DNA of 64,000 bases from Aphanomyces cochlioides (lineage: Eukaryota > Oomycota > Saprolegniomycetes > Saprolegniales > Verrucalvaceae). This document shows, one piece after another, positions 47,748 to 62,101 of this stretch. Position 1 is the stretch's first letter. Each line of letters opens with the position of its first letter. The position numbers and the translations under genes were made by a program. Location of the stretch: positions 1,240,001 to 1,304,000 of the forward strand of contig JAHQRK010000009.1 in the NCBI GenBank assembly GCA_019828595.1. The letters run 5' to 3'. The notes beneath the pieces were generated by a model. That model searched no databases, was not told the origin of the DNA, and worked only from the letters and a program-made list of their open reading frames with translations.

Positions 47748-48636
47748 ATGCTGGCGACGACACCAAACGTCAAGTCCCTCGGGCTCCCCGAAGGCTCGAA
47801 GGTCATTCTATCCACACACCCTGTCCTTGCGCACAAGTTGACGAAGCTCCGTGATGCCAAGACCGATGCAAACCTCTTTCGCCATTTGCTTCGTGAAATT
47901 ACATTCTACCTTGGGTTTGACATGATATCTTCGACAGAGCTTCATGCCACCTTAGATACGAAGCGACGAGTGATCTTTCGACGACTCCAAAGAAAATCAA
48001 CGTAAGATTCCTGGGTGTTGCAAGTGACGTGATCGAATCATGCTAGACTCCACTGGGACCTCATGAAGGCGTAGAACTCGCCACGCCGGTTGCTTTGGTT
48101 CCTATCCTGCGAGCTGGTTTGGGTATGGTTGAACCTATGCTTGATTTGCTTCCAAACGCACGAGTTTATCACATTGGTAATATTTCGATCCATTTCATAT
48201 ATCACACCTGTGTAGGTATGTACCGCAACAAGAACTCGTTGCTACCCGTCCAATACTACAACAAACTACCAAAGGAATGCCACATCGATTGTGCTATCGT
48301 ATTGGAGCCTCTTATCAACACTGGCATGATTCTCCTGCCCTATCCATGCTCATGCGAATTGTAGCTGGGACGATTATCGCCACCGTGGCAATTCTTAAAG
48401 TGTGGGGAGTCTCGCAGATCAAGATCATTAGTACGATTGCGTCGAAAGATGGCTTGAAGGACTTGTACACGAAGCATCCTGACGTTGAAGTCATTGTGGC
48501 TGCGATCGATGAGACATTGTCTGAATCCGGTCTGATTGTTCCCGGTCTTGGTGATGCTGGCGATCGCCAATTCGACACGGACGTCCATCACCTTGCGCAT
48601 GGTGTCGGACACAAGCGCAAGCACGACGACGAGTAG
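47748..48636 (+). CDS. UPRT: Uracil phosphoribosyltransferase
   Basis: Pyrimidine salvage: uracil plus PRPP gives UMP. The start at 47748 leads into STHPVLAHKLTKLRD and FRHLLREITFYLG. Introns near 47923-47961 and 48002-48046, a third after VYHIG, and a last one that appears to begin GC (after LINT) are removed. The core VPILRAGLGMVEPMLDLLP and the C-terminal uracil/PRPP segment GLIVPGLGDAGDR are intact. About 230 residues, normal for the family. It ends with a basic tail (GHKRKHDDE), unusual and possibly a nuclear-type signal. Confidence 0.9.
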
Positions 48637-48833
48637 ACGATGCGTCTTTGCTTTGAACAGACGATTTCGCTGTTATAATCTTTCGATACTTTCATTCCGT
48701 TGAGTAAGATATGTGGTGCTCCATGACGATGCCACGTCATACCGGATAAATTTGAAAGTTGTCCGTACAAATCTTGCTCCGGATGATTGGTTTTATCCGG
48801 AAGTGGGGCAAACAGTCTGTGGGCCAAACAGAA

Positions 48834-51227
48834 ATGTCCAAGACGGGACAGAAGACGGGTCGGCCCCGGAACAAAATTTGGGAAGAATTTGATGTAGATG
48901 CGGAATTGGCCAAGAAGCGATACTGTCGCTGTAAATGGTGCAAGATGGAAGTGAAAGCTGATACCGCCAGGATGTACTATCACATTACAGACCGATGCAA
49001 TCGTGTCGAGAGCGAGATTCGGCAAAAGTATCACGTACGCGACGACATGGCCGAAGCAAGTGCGGGACAGTCCAAGGAAACTCTTCAAGATATTCACAAA
49101 GATCTTCCCCATTTACTCAAAGCTAAAGGTGGACGGCCGAAAGACCCAATCTGGCAAGAATTTCAAACGAATGAAGACCTACGCAAACGACGGTATTGCC
49201 TCTGTGTTTGGTGTGAGAAAGAAGTGAAAGGCGACACGTCCCGCATGCTGGGGCATATTCTTGAACGATGCAATCGTGTCGATGCGAATACAAAGGCAAA
49301 GTACGTTAAGCGCAAATCAGACGCTCGCGATGATATTTCAGACATTGAGACGACTGTGCCAAACGTGTCCGCTGTGAAAAGGCCGAAAGGTACTCCTGCC
49401 TGTCGATCTACTTACCATGAAGACTGATCATTCGTAGTAGCAGCACCAGCACCACAAGAAAGTTTTACCATGCCGCAATATGGCTTCTTGAAAGACTTGA
49501 GCTTGGATGAGGACAATCTTGGCGTGTTCTGTGGAGAATGGTTCGGAAATGGTGCTATCACAGCTGTAATCAATCCTGCGACGAACGAAACGATAGCAAC
49601 GGTGCGAAGTGGCACGCGTGATGACTACATGCATGTCTTATACGCCATGGACCAGGCCAAAGTTGAATGGCAACGAGTGCCAGTGCTTCAGAGAGCCCAC
49701 CTTGTTAATCAAATCAGCTATGCCTTTCGAGCCAAACAAACAAGTCTCTCCCAGCTAATGGCTTTGGAAATGGGAGTAGTTTTGAATGAAGCTGCATACT
49801 TGGTGAACAAAATGATTGAAAGCTGTGATGTCGCTGCCGCTAAAGCGCACACGATTCAAGGTTCGTTGATACACTCTATCTCTTGTTCAGATGTATTTCA
49901 TAGATGCAATGCTTTCGAGTCATCAAGCCAACCAAGTTCGCATGGAAAGACATACACCCTTGCGGGGACATGTCGGCTTCTTGACTCCATTTCATGCACC
50001 TTGCTGGAGAGGAGCCATGGCATTGGTTTGTGGAAATGCTGTCTTGTGGAAACCATCCTTATCGCTCACTGCTATTGCAATCACGAAAATCATATCAAAT
50101 GTTTTCATCCGTCATGGATACAACCCAGCATGTTCGTCTTTGATATGTGGAAGGTACTCGTATGTTTCGGGGAATATTTCGTGACTGTTTCTTTGATGTA
50201 GTGGTGCAGACATTGGTGAAATGCTGGCACAAGATAAACACATTGACGTCGTTTCCTTCACGGGTTCAGTTGAAATAGGTTGTCCATTTGCAAAATTTGA
50301 TGCCTGACATGAATTTACAGGACATCGTGTTGGGCTTGCAGTTGCGGATCGTTTGGGCCGTTCAATCATGCATCTCGACACGCAGCCAGCAGTTGTAATT
50401 GACATGGATGCCAACTTGGACCATGCCGTCCATGCAATCATTGTTGCCATCAGTAATTTTATTCGACTCGTATCGAATGTAATATGGTCATTAGGTCGAC
50501 GGAAGTTGCGTCAGGTTTACGTGCATATGGATGTGTGCGATCTCTTTCTTAACAAGTTTTCATTGAGCTACAATGAGATTGTGGTCGGCGATCCTTTTAA
50601 TTCATCCACGACGTGTGGTCCTCTGCGAAATCACAATGTAATCTGCGAGAAATATCTGGAAATCAATCACGGAATGTCCAGGCTGTTCAAAAGTTTTCCA
50701 ACACAATCAATACAATTCAAATGACATGCGGCCAGGTGAAATCTCGTGATTTCCAATTGATTCACCAATTTCTGACGCAGCTCGTTGAAGGCGGCAGCAT
50801 GCTCGACTGTCCTGGGAATTTTGTCTCACCTGCACTGATCATGGTTGGAGAAATCTCCGGCATCCATGTAAGCAAGGCGTGTTTCCACATTTCATTTGGT
50901 AGAAATATTTCTTAGGTTGACATGCTTTCACCGATTACATTTGTCTCAAAATTCCACAGCCTAGAGCGAGTAATGGAAGAGAGACCGCTGGAACGTATCG
51001 TCCTTTTCACAGGACCGACCATGGCTGCCTTCAAATGGTCAGGCTACAACGTTGTTGGTATCAACTGCGACGTTCCTCGCGATGATCACGGTGCCACCAC
51101 GGATGACTGGAAGCAGTACATGCGGCGCTCTATCTGTACTGTCAATATCCATTCGTCAGGACCAATAGACCAGCAACAGCAGCCATCTTTGGATGCATCA
51201 CAGATGACGACCTTGCATGTTCTCTAA
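48834..51227 (+). CDS. Fusion of two BED-type zinc fingers to a catalytically degenerate ALDH7-like domain
   Basis: ATG at 48834. Two similar BED-like fingers come first (GRPRNKIWEEF...YCRCKWC...HITDRC and GRPKDPIWQEF...YCLCVWC...HILERC), probably DNA binding. An intron (about 49390-49436) joins KRPK to VAAPAPQESFTMPQYGFLKDL, the antiquitin (ALDH7) N-terminus. The ALDH part keeps VINPATNE, FTGSVEIG and the C-terminal DWKQYMRRS. The oxyanion Asn is replaced (FHAP for FNFP), the Glu motif ELGG is HLDT, and the Cys segment (GQRCTT) is gone at an exon join near 50451. Exons remain in frame, so this looks like a maintained pseudoenzyme, not debris. Confidence 0.75.
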
Positions 51228-51318
51228 ATGGTCCATGGAAGTTTCCATGATCCGGATAATAGACTTGTCAATCATTTATCCGGTTGACGAATATCCGGGA
51301 TGACTTTGCGTGTTGATC

Positions 51319-52466
51319 ATGGCGACCAAGCAAGTCGGATATGTCTACGAAGAGATCTACATGTGGCATGCGCCATGGCCAGGACTCTCAGAGCATACAC
51401 AACCGTTTACTCCGTGGGAGAATGCCGAGACGAAGCGACGTTTCCATAGTCTTCTTGCCGTGACTGGCCTACTTGACAAACTGCACGTCGTCCGAGCACG
51501 ACCTGCAACTGTGGAGGAACTCCAACTGAACCACGAGCCAGATTATATCACATCCATTCAAGAAAAGAGTCGTCAACAAAATGGTGGAGATGCCGGCGAC
51601 TGGGCTCAGTTCTCACAAGGAGGCTACGAGATTGCAAGTCTATCGGTCGGTGGAGTTTTGGCTTTAGTCGACGCAGTTATGGATGGAACTGTTTCGTATG
51701 GCTACGCCCTTGTTCGACCTCCTGGACATCATGCCCTCCCTGGAATTGGTATGGGCTTTTGCATCTTCAACAACATCGCAATTGCAGCCTACTATCTCCT
51801 TCAGAAATACCCGACGACGATCCAGAAGATTGCAATTGTTGACTATGATGTGCACCATGGAAACGGCACTCAAGCTTCCTTTGAGTCAGATGATCGCGTG
51901 CTCTTCATTTCCATCCATCAAGACAACAACTATCCCTTGGATAGCGGCCATGTGCACGTGCGACAGATCCTTGAGAATGATGCTAATTGTGTTTATAGGA
52001 AACGGGCAAGGGCAAGGGAGACGGCTACACGATCAATATTCCATTGCCAGCAGGGTCTGGTACTGGTGCCTACAATGCTACCATAGATCGGATCGTTCTT
52101 CCAGCTTTGGCTGCTTTCAAACCAGATTTCATTTTGGTGTCGTCGGGTTTTGATGCATCGTACATGGATCCTCTGGGGAACATGATGGTTAGTAGCGAAT
52201 GTTTTGGCCAAATGGCGTCGAAACTCAAGAATGCTGCGATCGAGCATTGCAATGGACGTATCGTTTTTTGCCATGAAGGAGGCTACAACGAGTTCTACGT
52301 TCCATTTTGTGGGGCTGCTGTGATTGAAGCCCTTCTCGATGTTCAAGGCGTAACTCAAGATCCTCTTCTGTACGAAGTCCGAGCCCGAGGCTATCAAGAG
52401 CTACAACCGCATCAAGACCAAGTGCTGAAGCAAGTGGAGACTACGAGCAAGCTGATTTGTAAGTAG
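51319..52466 (+). CDS. Histone deacetylase superfamily, class II-like
   Basis: A zinc-dependent deacetylase of lysine (histone or other protein) or of polyamines. The catalytic His pair is in RPPGHHA, followed by GFCIFNN. Zinc ligands are in DYDVHHGNGTQ and in SSGFDA. The glycine segment CHEGGYN near the C-terminus is intact. One intron near 51956-52000 joins NNYPLDSG to ETGKGKGDGYTINIPLPAG. The start at 51319 (MATKQVGYVYEE) is short and cytosol/nucleus-like, with no long regulatory domain. Length about 365 residues. ATCCGGATAA, TTATCCGG and ATATCCGG lie 19-69 bp upstream. Confidence 0.88.
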
Positions 52467-52575
52467 AAAGCCAAAATACTTCGTCTATCCTGTGTAAACT
52501 GAAATTTTATCGTATTTACTTGGGTGCGTACGTAATCGAGTCATTGTTGATTTGGCGCGCAAGAAAACAGGCGCA

Positions 52576-55017
<2,442 letters not shown>

Positions 55018-55131
55018 TTTTCGACTTCCACCGTTTTTACATGGTATTTTTTAACGAATTGCTCAACTGACTGCTCCAAGCAGATTCTTCAACGTGATAA
55101 AGATAATCAACCATTCCTCGAGCTTGCCAGC

Positions 55132-56938
<1,807 letters not shown>

Positions 56939-57164
56939 CTCGTTTATACTCTTATACATTTGCAATCAAACACGCCAGAGATTTTGAAGATGGTCGCCAT
57001 GACGAAACGTCGCGTTTGACTCCGAATCATGGTGGGACGAACGTCATGAAGGATGGCAGGAGCGACACGCAAATGCGAATATTCTTCAACCTGATCTCCC
57101 TCTCGTTTGCGAACGTGCGCCAGTGTCCACCAAGTGTACCTCTGCTTAAACTTGTCCTGCCACA

Positions 57165-57533
57165 ATGAAATGCAGCTCCAGAGTGACGTTCGAGCCCGTC
57201 GCTCGTGCTGTATCTTCTCTACTTTGCATTGCCATGGCAACGACGCCATCGTGGTGCTTTGACAAGACTCTTGCTCGGGCGTTTCAACTCTCTCTTCTAG
57301 GCCAATCCACGCGACGAAATCTCAAAATATCCGACGAGCGTGTCCCATGGAGAATCATGCCACGCCACACACGCCACATTGAAGAGACATACTCTTCGCG
57401 GTACAAACTCATACAGCGGCAGCAGTTCGTTCTCGCCACCATCTTGTACTCTGTTTTTCAAATGGACCCGGGTAGGACTCGTTCGTACCCAGAGTTGACC
57501 GATTACCTCGCCGAGGGTTCCAACTCATCTTGA
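57165..57533 (+). CDS. Hypothetical small protein
   Basis: An uninterrupted ORF of 122 codons, basic, with a Cys/Ala/Ser-rich hydrophobic start (VSSLLCIAMATTPSWC). No domain is recognised. It could be a small gene or a chance ORF in the GC-richer stretch after the fumarate reductase. Confidence 0.25.
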   Translation: MKCSSRVTFEPVARAVSSLLCIAMATTPSWCFDKTLARAFQLSLLGQSTRRNLKISDERVPWRIMPRHTRHIEETYSSRYKLIQRQQFVLATILYSVFQMDPGRTRSYPELTDYLAEGSNSS

Positions 57534-58145
57534 AGTCGATCGTGTGATTTTATCATCGACGATGAGCTGAGTCGTGCTTGCTGCGCCTCTGAGAATGAGT
57601 GGCGCCAACGTCGTTGTCGTCGTCGTCCAACAAAATGGCTGCTCTCGCGGCCATTCTCTTCGCATCTTTGACACACACACACGCCACCCTTCATCACAAA
57701 AACACACGCCATCTAACAAACATAACCGAGACGTCCGATCTCGCCATGCTGCGCTGCCTTTGCCACGACGCCAGTGGAACCACGTCCCTGTCCTCCTTTC
57801 CCCCGCTCCCACCGGACGACCGACACCTCTGCATGTCCTCCGATCAGTTCAACCAATCGAGCGTGGGCACTTTTCCTCATGTCCTTTCATGTTGTGCGAC
57901 AGGCGATCTTATTGTGGGATTTTTTTTAATATTTTTGTCCACCTTATGATACAAAAGCCAAGTATAAATGCATTTACGTGGATGATATCTCGAATTTTCG
58001 AGTATTTTATTTCGTCCGCGGGATTTGATTGGGCGCGGAGCAAGATCCTTCGAAAAATGCAACTTAAATATTGGCCTCGAAACGCGCAAGAAACGGCTTG
58101 GAGCTCTGTCGCCGGTGCCACCACGACTTACTTCGTCATCTACCC
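57534..58145. other. Intergenic region upstream of the endosulfine-repeat gene
   Basis: Overlapping ORFs on both strands cover 57525-58150. One plus-strand ORF from the ATG at 57635 has a signal-peptide-like start (MAALAAILFASLTHTHA) and a hydrophobic tail, but there is no other support. GATTGG-type words occur near 57850 and 58026. Confidence 0.3.
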
Positions 58146-59135
58146 ATGAATGCACAAAGCAAATACGGCGGTCTCTCGATGAGAAACATTATGATACGCA
58201 AGAAGCTTGCAGAGAGGAAGCGCTTTGACTCTGCAGATTATGCCATGCAATCGAGCGGTATCAAAAACGACGATGTCGAAGCGATCTTACCGGCGGAAGA
58301 GCAGAAGAAGGGACTACAGATTTACACAAAACCAGCAGCTCTACAAACTCCACGCTTTCCAAAAGAAAAGAGTGTGCAATCCCCCGTCCAGATTGGCATG
58401 GCCGCCTTTTTTGATAGCATGGAAGATCCAGCAGCAAGCGACACTGCACCGAATTCACCCTCGATAGAAAACATGACCCTCTCCCCAGCAAATAGACAGA
58501 CCAATGTCTCGTCCCAGGCGCAATCCAAGTATGGGGCACTCTCGGCCCGCAACCTTATCCTGAGACGAAAGCTTGCTCAGCGAACAAAGTTTGATTCTGC
58601 AGATTACCAGCTTCAGAAATATGGACAAGGGGACGCGGCTGATGTGCAGATTCCAGCTAGCATGGAGACTCTCGTGGTAGACGCACAGGAAGATGAAGCA
58701 CTTCCCGTCCCCCCCATTGTAGCTGCCCCCGTCACAGCTCCTCCTCCTGCTACTGCCCAACCAAACTATGGAAAATTGTGCGCTCAGAACATTCTTTTCC
58801 GCAAGAAGCTCAAGGAGCGAAAGCGTTTCGATTCGGCCGACTATTCAATGGAAAATAGCGCCTCGAAAGGTAACATCCAAACCACTACTCCATCTGCTGT
58901 CGTATCTGCTGCCCCTCCCGCCCCCTTGAGCTCGTCGAGCGACCAGCACCAGCCCAAGCACATCAAGCTCTCGATCGATTCGCCCACCCCTTCAAAAGAA
59001 AGCAGAGATCTCTTCTCCCCCACCAGTCGAGTGGCAGCGCGCAACATCTTTTTGCAGCGCAAATTGCAGGAAAGGAAGCGGTTCGACTCTGCAGATTACT
59101 TCCAGGAAAAGCAACGGCATGAACATGACCACTAA
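58146..59135 (+). CDS. Protein with four tandem endosulfine/ARPP19-type motifs
   Basis: A single exon of 329 residues, start at 58146 (MNAQSKYGGLS). Four copies of a unit with the endosulfine layout are spaced along it: KYGxL, then RNxxxRKKLxxRKR, then FDSADY. The hexapeptide FDSADY is encoded at 58224-58241, 58590-58607, 58827-58844 and 59082-59099. Endosulfine/ARPP19/Igo proteins carry one FDSGDY motif; its Ser is phosphorylated by Greatwall-type kinase and then binds and inhibits PP2A-B55. Linkers here are 79-122 residues apart, Pro/Ala-rich and probably disordered. Family match is from the motif; a multi-site PP2A-B55 regulator is inference. Confidence 0.8.
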   Translation: MNAQSKYGGLSMRNIMIRKKLAERKRFDSADYAMQSSGIKNDDVEAILPAEEQKKGLQIYTKPAALQTPRFPKEKSVQSPVQIGMAAFFDSMEDPAASDTAPNSPSIENMTLSPANRQTNVSSQAQSKYGALSARNLILRRKLAQRTKFDSADYQLQKYGQGDAADVQIPASMETLVVDAQEDEALPVPPIVAAPVTAPPPATAQPNYGKLCAQNILFRKKLKERKRFDSADYSMENSASKGNIQTTTPSAVVSAAPPAPLSSSSDQHQPKHIKLSIDSPTPSKESRDLFSPTSRVAARNIFLQRKLQERKRFDSADYFQEKQRHEHDH

Positions 59136-59634
59136 CTTAACCATAGATCCTAACACTTCCATAATAAACTATGTATTGGGAAAGCCATGGAAGCGCTCTG
59201 TAGCGACAGAAAGTCGAGCGACAAAGGGCAGAGAACTGTCGCCACACTTAGAGTAATCCACAGATTGACGTCATAAAATATTAATTAACTTTTAGCCAAT
59301 CAGATGACCATGTTGAATTAATGAAAGCATTATTAGCCAATCAATAAATTTTGATGAATTATTGAGACAAATATTAGCTAATCAGAATAATCTCTTTTGT
59401 GACTTCTCATTTTGGTGGAATTGCAGCATGAGAGGCCAACGAAAAGCAACTCATTGCAACGCACAACTCAAATGCTTCACGTCACCTTGAAGTGTACACG
59501 GGGGTTGCGTTTCCAAGATATGACAGAGTTAGGAGGGATACCAAGGAAGCTGTTCCTCTGTCGTTGTAGTGCGATGTATGTATGTATTCGGGCGACTTTT
59601 GATGATATATTTGGATAAACGGACTTTACTGGAT
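59136..59634. other. AT-rich spacer with repeated TTAGCCAATCA words
   Basis: Three spaced copies of a TTAG(C)CAATCA-like word occur at about 59293, 59332 and 59370. No gene is supported, though a 68-codon ORF (59412-59618) is open. Confidence 0.4.
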
Positions 59635-61823
59635 TTTCTACCAGAGTCTACCACCTTCTACCATAAACTACCATCCGGATATTTTTTCGTATATGCGGAT
59701 ATCTTCACTTTTGAAACCGACGCAGACGCCGAGGCCGCATCATGCACCCTTATCACATCGAGGCGGCAATTCAGGCGAAAGCTGATGAAGGTGTTACTTT
59801 GCTCTTTCAGCGTTTATCATTTGTTCCAGCTACAGTTGCTCGTAGTCATACAGGGAGTCGATGTTTGGAAGACAACTCAAAGCGAGCATACAAAAAACAC
59901 ATCCGTGGTTTACAATACTTTTGTTCATTAATAGGTGATTATGACAGCCTTTTGATGCTCCTTGATCAACCACCAGAACCATTTTGTCCATCAATGAGTC
60001 CAAATACAATATCTGATTTCATCAATTTCAAACGTCAGGCCACAGGGTCAATCTTCGTTCGTATTGGCGACAACAAGCAATGCCTTGATGTTTTAGGACG
60101 ACCAATTTATTGCCAGGGTGGTTGGAATGACCCCCGCAATGTTGATCAGATGTTATCTGCTGTCACAGTCATACACAGTGCTCGTGGTCAACGCGGAGGA
60201 TTTATTGACCGTTGTGACGAATGCTCTCAGTTATGTGAACAGAACAGCTATCTAGGATGTCGATTTCACCGTGGAACCCCTCGACTTTGGCGAAATGGAT
60301 CACCCAAATTGTCTGAGCTCGTTGAAAACACTGCCAAAGGAAGTTGGAAGCAAAGCTCTGACTATGTTGCTCAAGGTGACTCACCTCTATCACCTTGGGA
60401 ACTAATGGATATTCGCACCCATTTGTTGGCATCAAATAATGATTATGATTTCCAGCTGTTTGTCATGGTGCTTTTGAGTTGCAAACTTTTCCTACGCAGT
60501 GAAGAAATTGCCAGAATAAGATTTGATGATTTTATCCCAGACTTAGGAATTGTGACTGAAAATGGTTTTATTGAAGCTCTAGCTGTGAAAGTACAAGGCA
60601 AATGTGACTCGAGTCCAGTCACATGCATGATTTGGGCTGAAGATAGTTTGTCTTTGCTGTGTCCTATTCGACATTTATTGATTTGGATTTTTCGACGGCA
60701 CAACAATAGCGGCGAAAATTATCTTTTTCCTGGAAATTATGATGGTCATATATCACCTGAGGCATTTCATGAGAGATTTAAAGCAGTTTGTACAAAAATT
60801 TTGGAAAGAGATGGCCCATTTGGATCTCACTCGTGTCGAAAAACAGCTTATTTACTTGCTGTTTGGGGTGGTGGTGAAGAGGGCGACATGATGTTGAGTG
60901 CTCGTCACAGAACTATAAGTCAAGCCATGAAATACAAGCGCGATGCATTATTTCTTTTAAATGTCGCAAAGGCCAACAACCGACACATTGATCATGTGGT
61001 GCCAAAATGGAAACCCATTGTGTGTAAAGATTTGCAGATGGGTCGAGCAATTAATATTGGTGGTGCATTTGAATGCAAAACATTAAGGTTCTTGGCGTCT
61101 AATTTTGTTGGTGTTGTATGCAAATGTCTTCCATCGTCGAGCATCCTTCGTTGGCTCGAATCTGTGATTCAAATGAATAAGCCGACTACAACTCTCCAAT
61201 CCATTACCAATTTCTGTCAAGATCATTTGACACCAACATTACAATCGCAATTGATGGTTTTGTTGGAAAAATTAACACTCGAAATCCGATATTCCTTATC
61301 TCAAACAAATGAAATTCAGACGGAGGAAAACACAGAGCAGACTACAATTATATCAATGGAGTCAAATACTAGCTCGAATATCAACATGCTGCATGTGTGC
61401 AAGGAAGTCAATGAGAGTAAAACCAAGTCGAAACGTGGTGGGACATTCGACTTCGACGGGCGACTTCAACTAAAAAAAATCAAGTTGGACCGTGAAAAAT
61501 TGTCGAAAATACTACAGTATCAAGCTATCATGCCACCAGATGCGTCGACTATGACAGAAGCTGCCCGAGTTTTTGCCATAACTTCCATCGTTCCAATCAC
61601 TTCATGTCTGCAACGCCATTGCAATGGCGATATAGACATCTTCTTGAATCGTTGGAAATCGTTCAACCACTCGAATTTTGGCAAGCGGTGCTGCTCTGGG
61701 AAAGAGGAAAAATGCAAGTCCGTTGCATCCAAGTGACATTCATATCACCCAAGTAACTAATGATTGTGTTGTGTTGTCAAAATCCGTACAATCCGGATAC
61801 GATTTCTACCACACTCTACCACA
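59635..61823 (+). mobile_element. Crypton (tyrosine-recombinase DNA transposon), approximate limits
   Basis: The limits are provisional. They are set by a near-identical direct repeat TTTCTACCA(G/C)A(G/C)TCTACCAC at 59635-59655 and 61803-61823 (18 of 21 bases equal), which flanks the recombinase gene. Cryptons have no terminal inverted repeats and are expected to be bounded by short direct repeats. ATCCGGAT occurs inside both ends. Confidence 0.5.
59742..61736 (+). CDS. Crypton tyrosine recombinase
   Basis: A single intact ORF of 664 residues. The tyrosine recombinase pattern is visible: Arg in KLFLRSEEIARIRF, the His-x-x-Arg box in GSHSCRKTAYLLA, and the Tyr nucleophile candidate in SQAMKYKRDA. 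The N-terminus has a helical SAM-like part (NSKRAYKKHIRGLQYF). The C-terminal third (Glu/Thr-rich, then KLSKILQYQ) probably holds a DNA-binding region. No stop or frameshift is seen, so it may be recently active. ATCCGGAT lies 62-69 bp upstream of the ATG. Confidence 0.8.
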   Translation: MHPYHIEAAIQAKADEGVTLLFQRLSFVPATVARSHTGSRCLEDNSKRAYKKHIRGLQYFCSLIGDYDSLLMLLDQPPEPFCPSMSPNTISDFINFKRQATGSIFVRIGDNKQCLDVLGRPIYCQGGWNDPRNVDQMLSAVTVIHSARGQRGGFIDRCDECSQLCEQNSYLGCRFHRGTPRLWRNGSPKLSELVENTAKGSWKQSSDYVAQGDSPLSPWELMDIRTHLLASNNDYDFQLFVMVLLSCKLFLRSEEIARIRFDDFIPDLGIVTENGFIEALAVKVQGKCDSSPVTCMIWAEDSLSLLCPIRHLLIWIFRRHNNSGENYLFPGNYDGHISPEAFHERFKAVCTKILERDGPFGSHSCRKTAYLLAVWGGGEEGDMMLSARHRTISQAMKYKRDALFLLNVAKANNRHIDHVVPKWKPIVCKDLQMGRAINIGGAFECKTLRFLASNFVGVVCKCLPSSSILRWLESVIQMNKPTTTLQSITNFCQDHLTPTLQSQLMVLLEKLTLEIRYSLSQTNEIQTEENTEQTTIISMESNTSSNINMLHVCKEVNESKTKSKRGGTFDFDGRLQLKKIKLDREKLSKILQYQAIMPPDASTMTEAARVFAITSIVPITSCLQRHCNGDIDIFLNRWKSFNHSNFGKRCCSGKEEKCKSVASK

Positions 61824-62101
61824 GGATACACAGTATGTATTGCATTGCATGTACAGTATTACATTAGAGCTCCCATGCAGTTACTCTGTAGTTGGAATGT
61901 ACATTGTACCTTCGAGAAGATCGTGATGTCAACCTTATCAATTGATTGTTGTGAAGCTTGCGAGTCACTGACGGCGAATACAAGCGATACGCGGAGAACT
62001 CGATCAACTCAAGGAGAATCAATCTTTCATTAAATGAGTTATGATCTCTGCAATTACACAAATCAAATGTAAACTTCATTCATCGACGTGTAGGCCAAAA
62101 T
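61737..62101. other. Spacer between Crypton and DDE transposase gene
   Basis: Contains the right-hand CTACCA direct repeat of the Crypton. No gene supported in the remainder. Confidence 0.35.
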
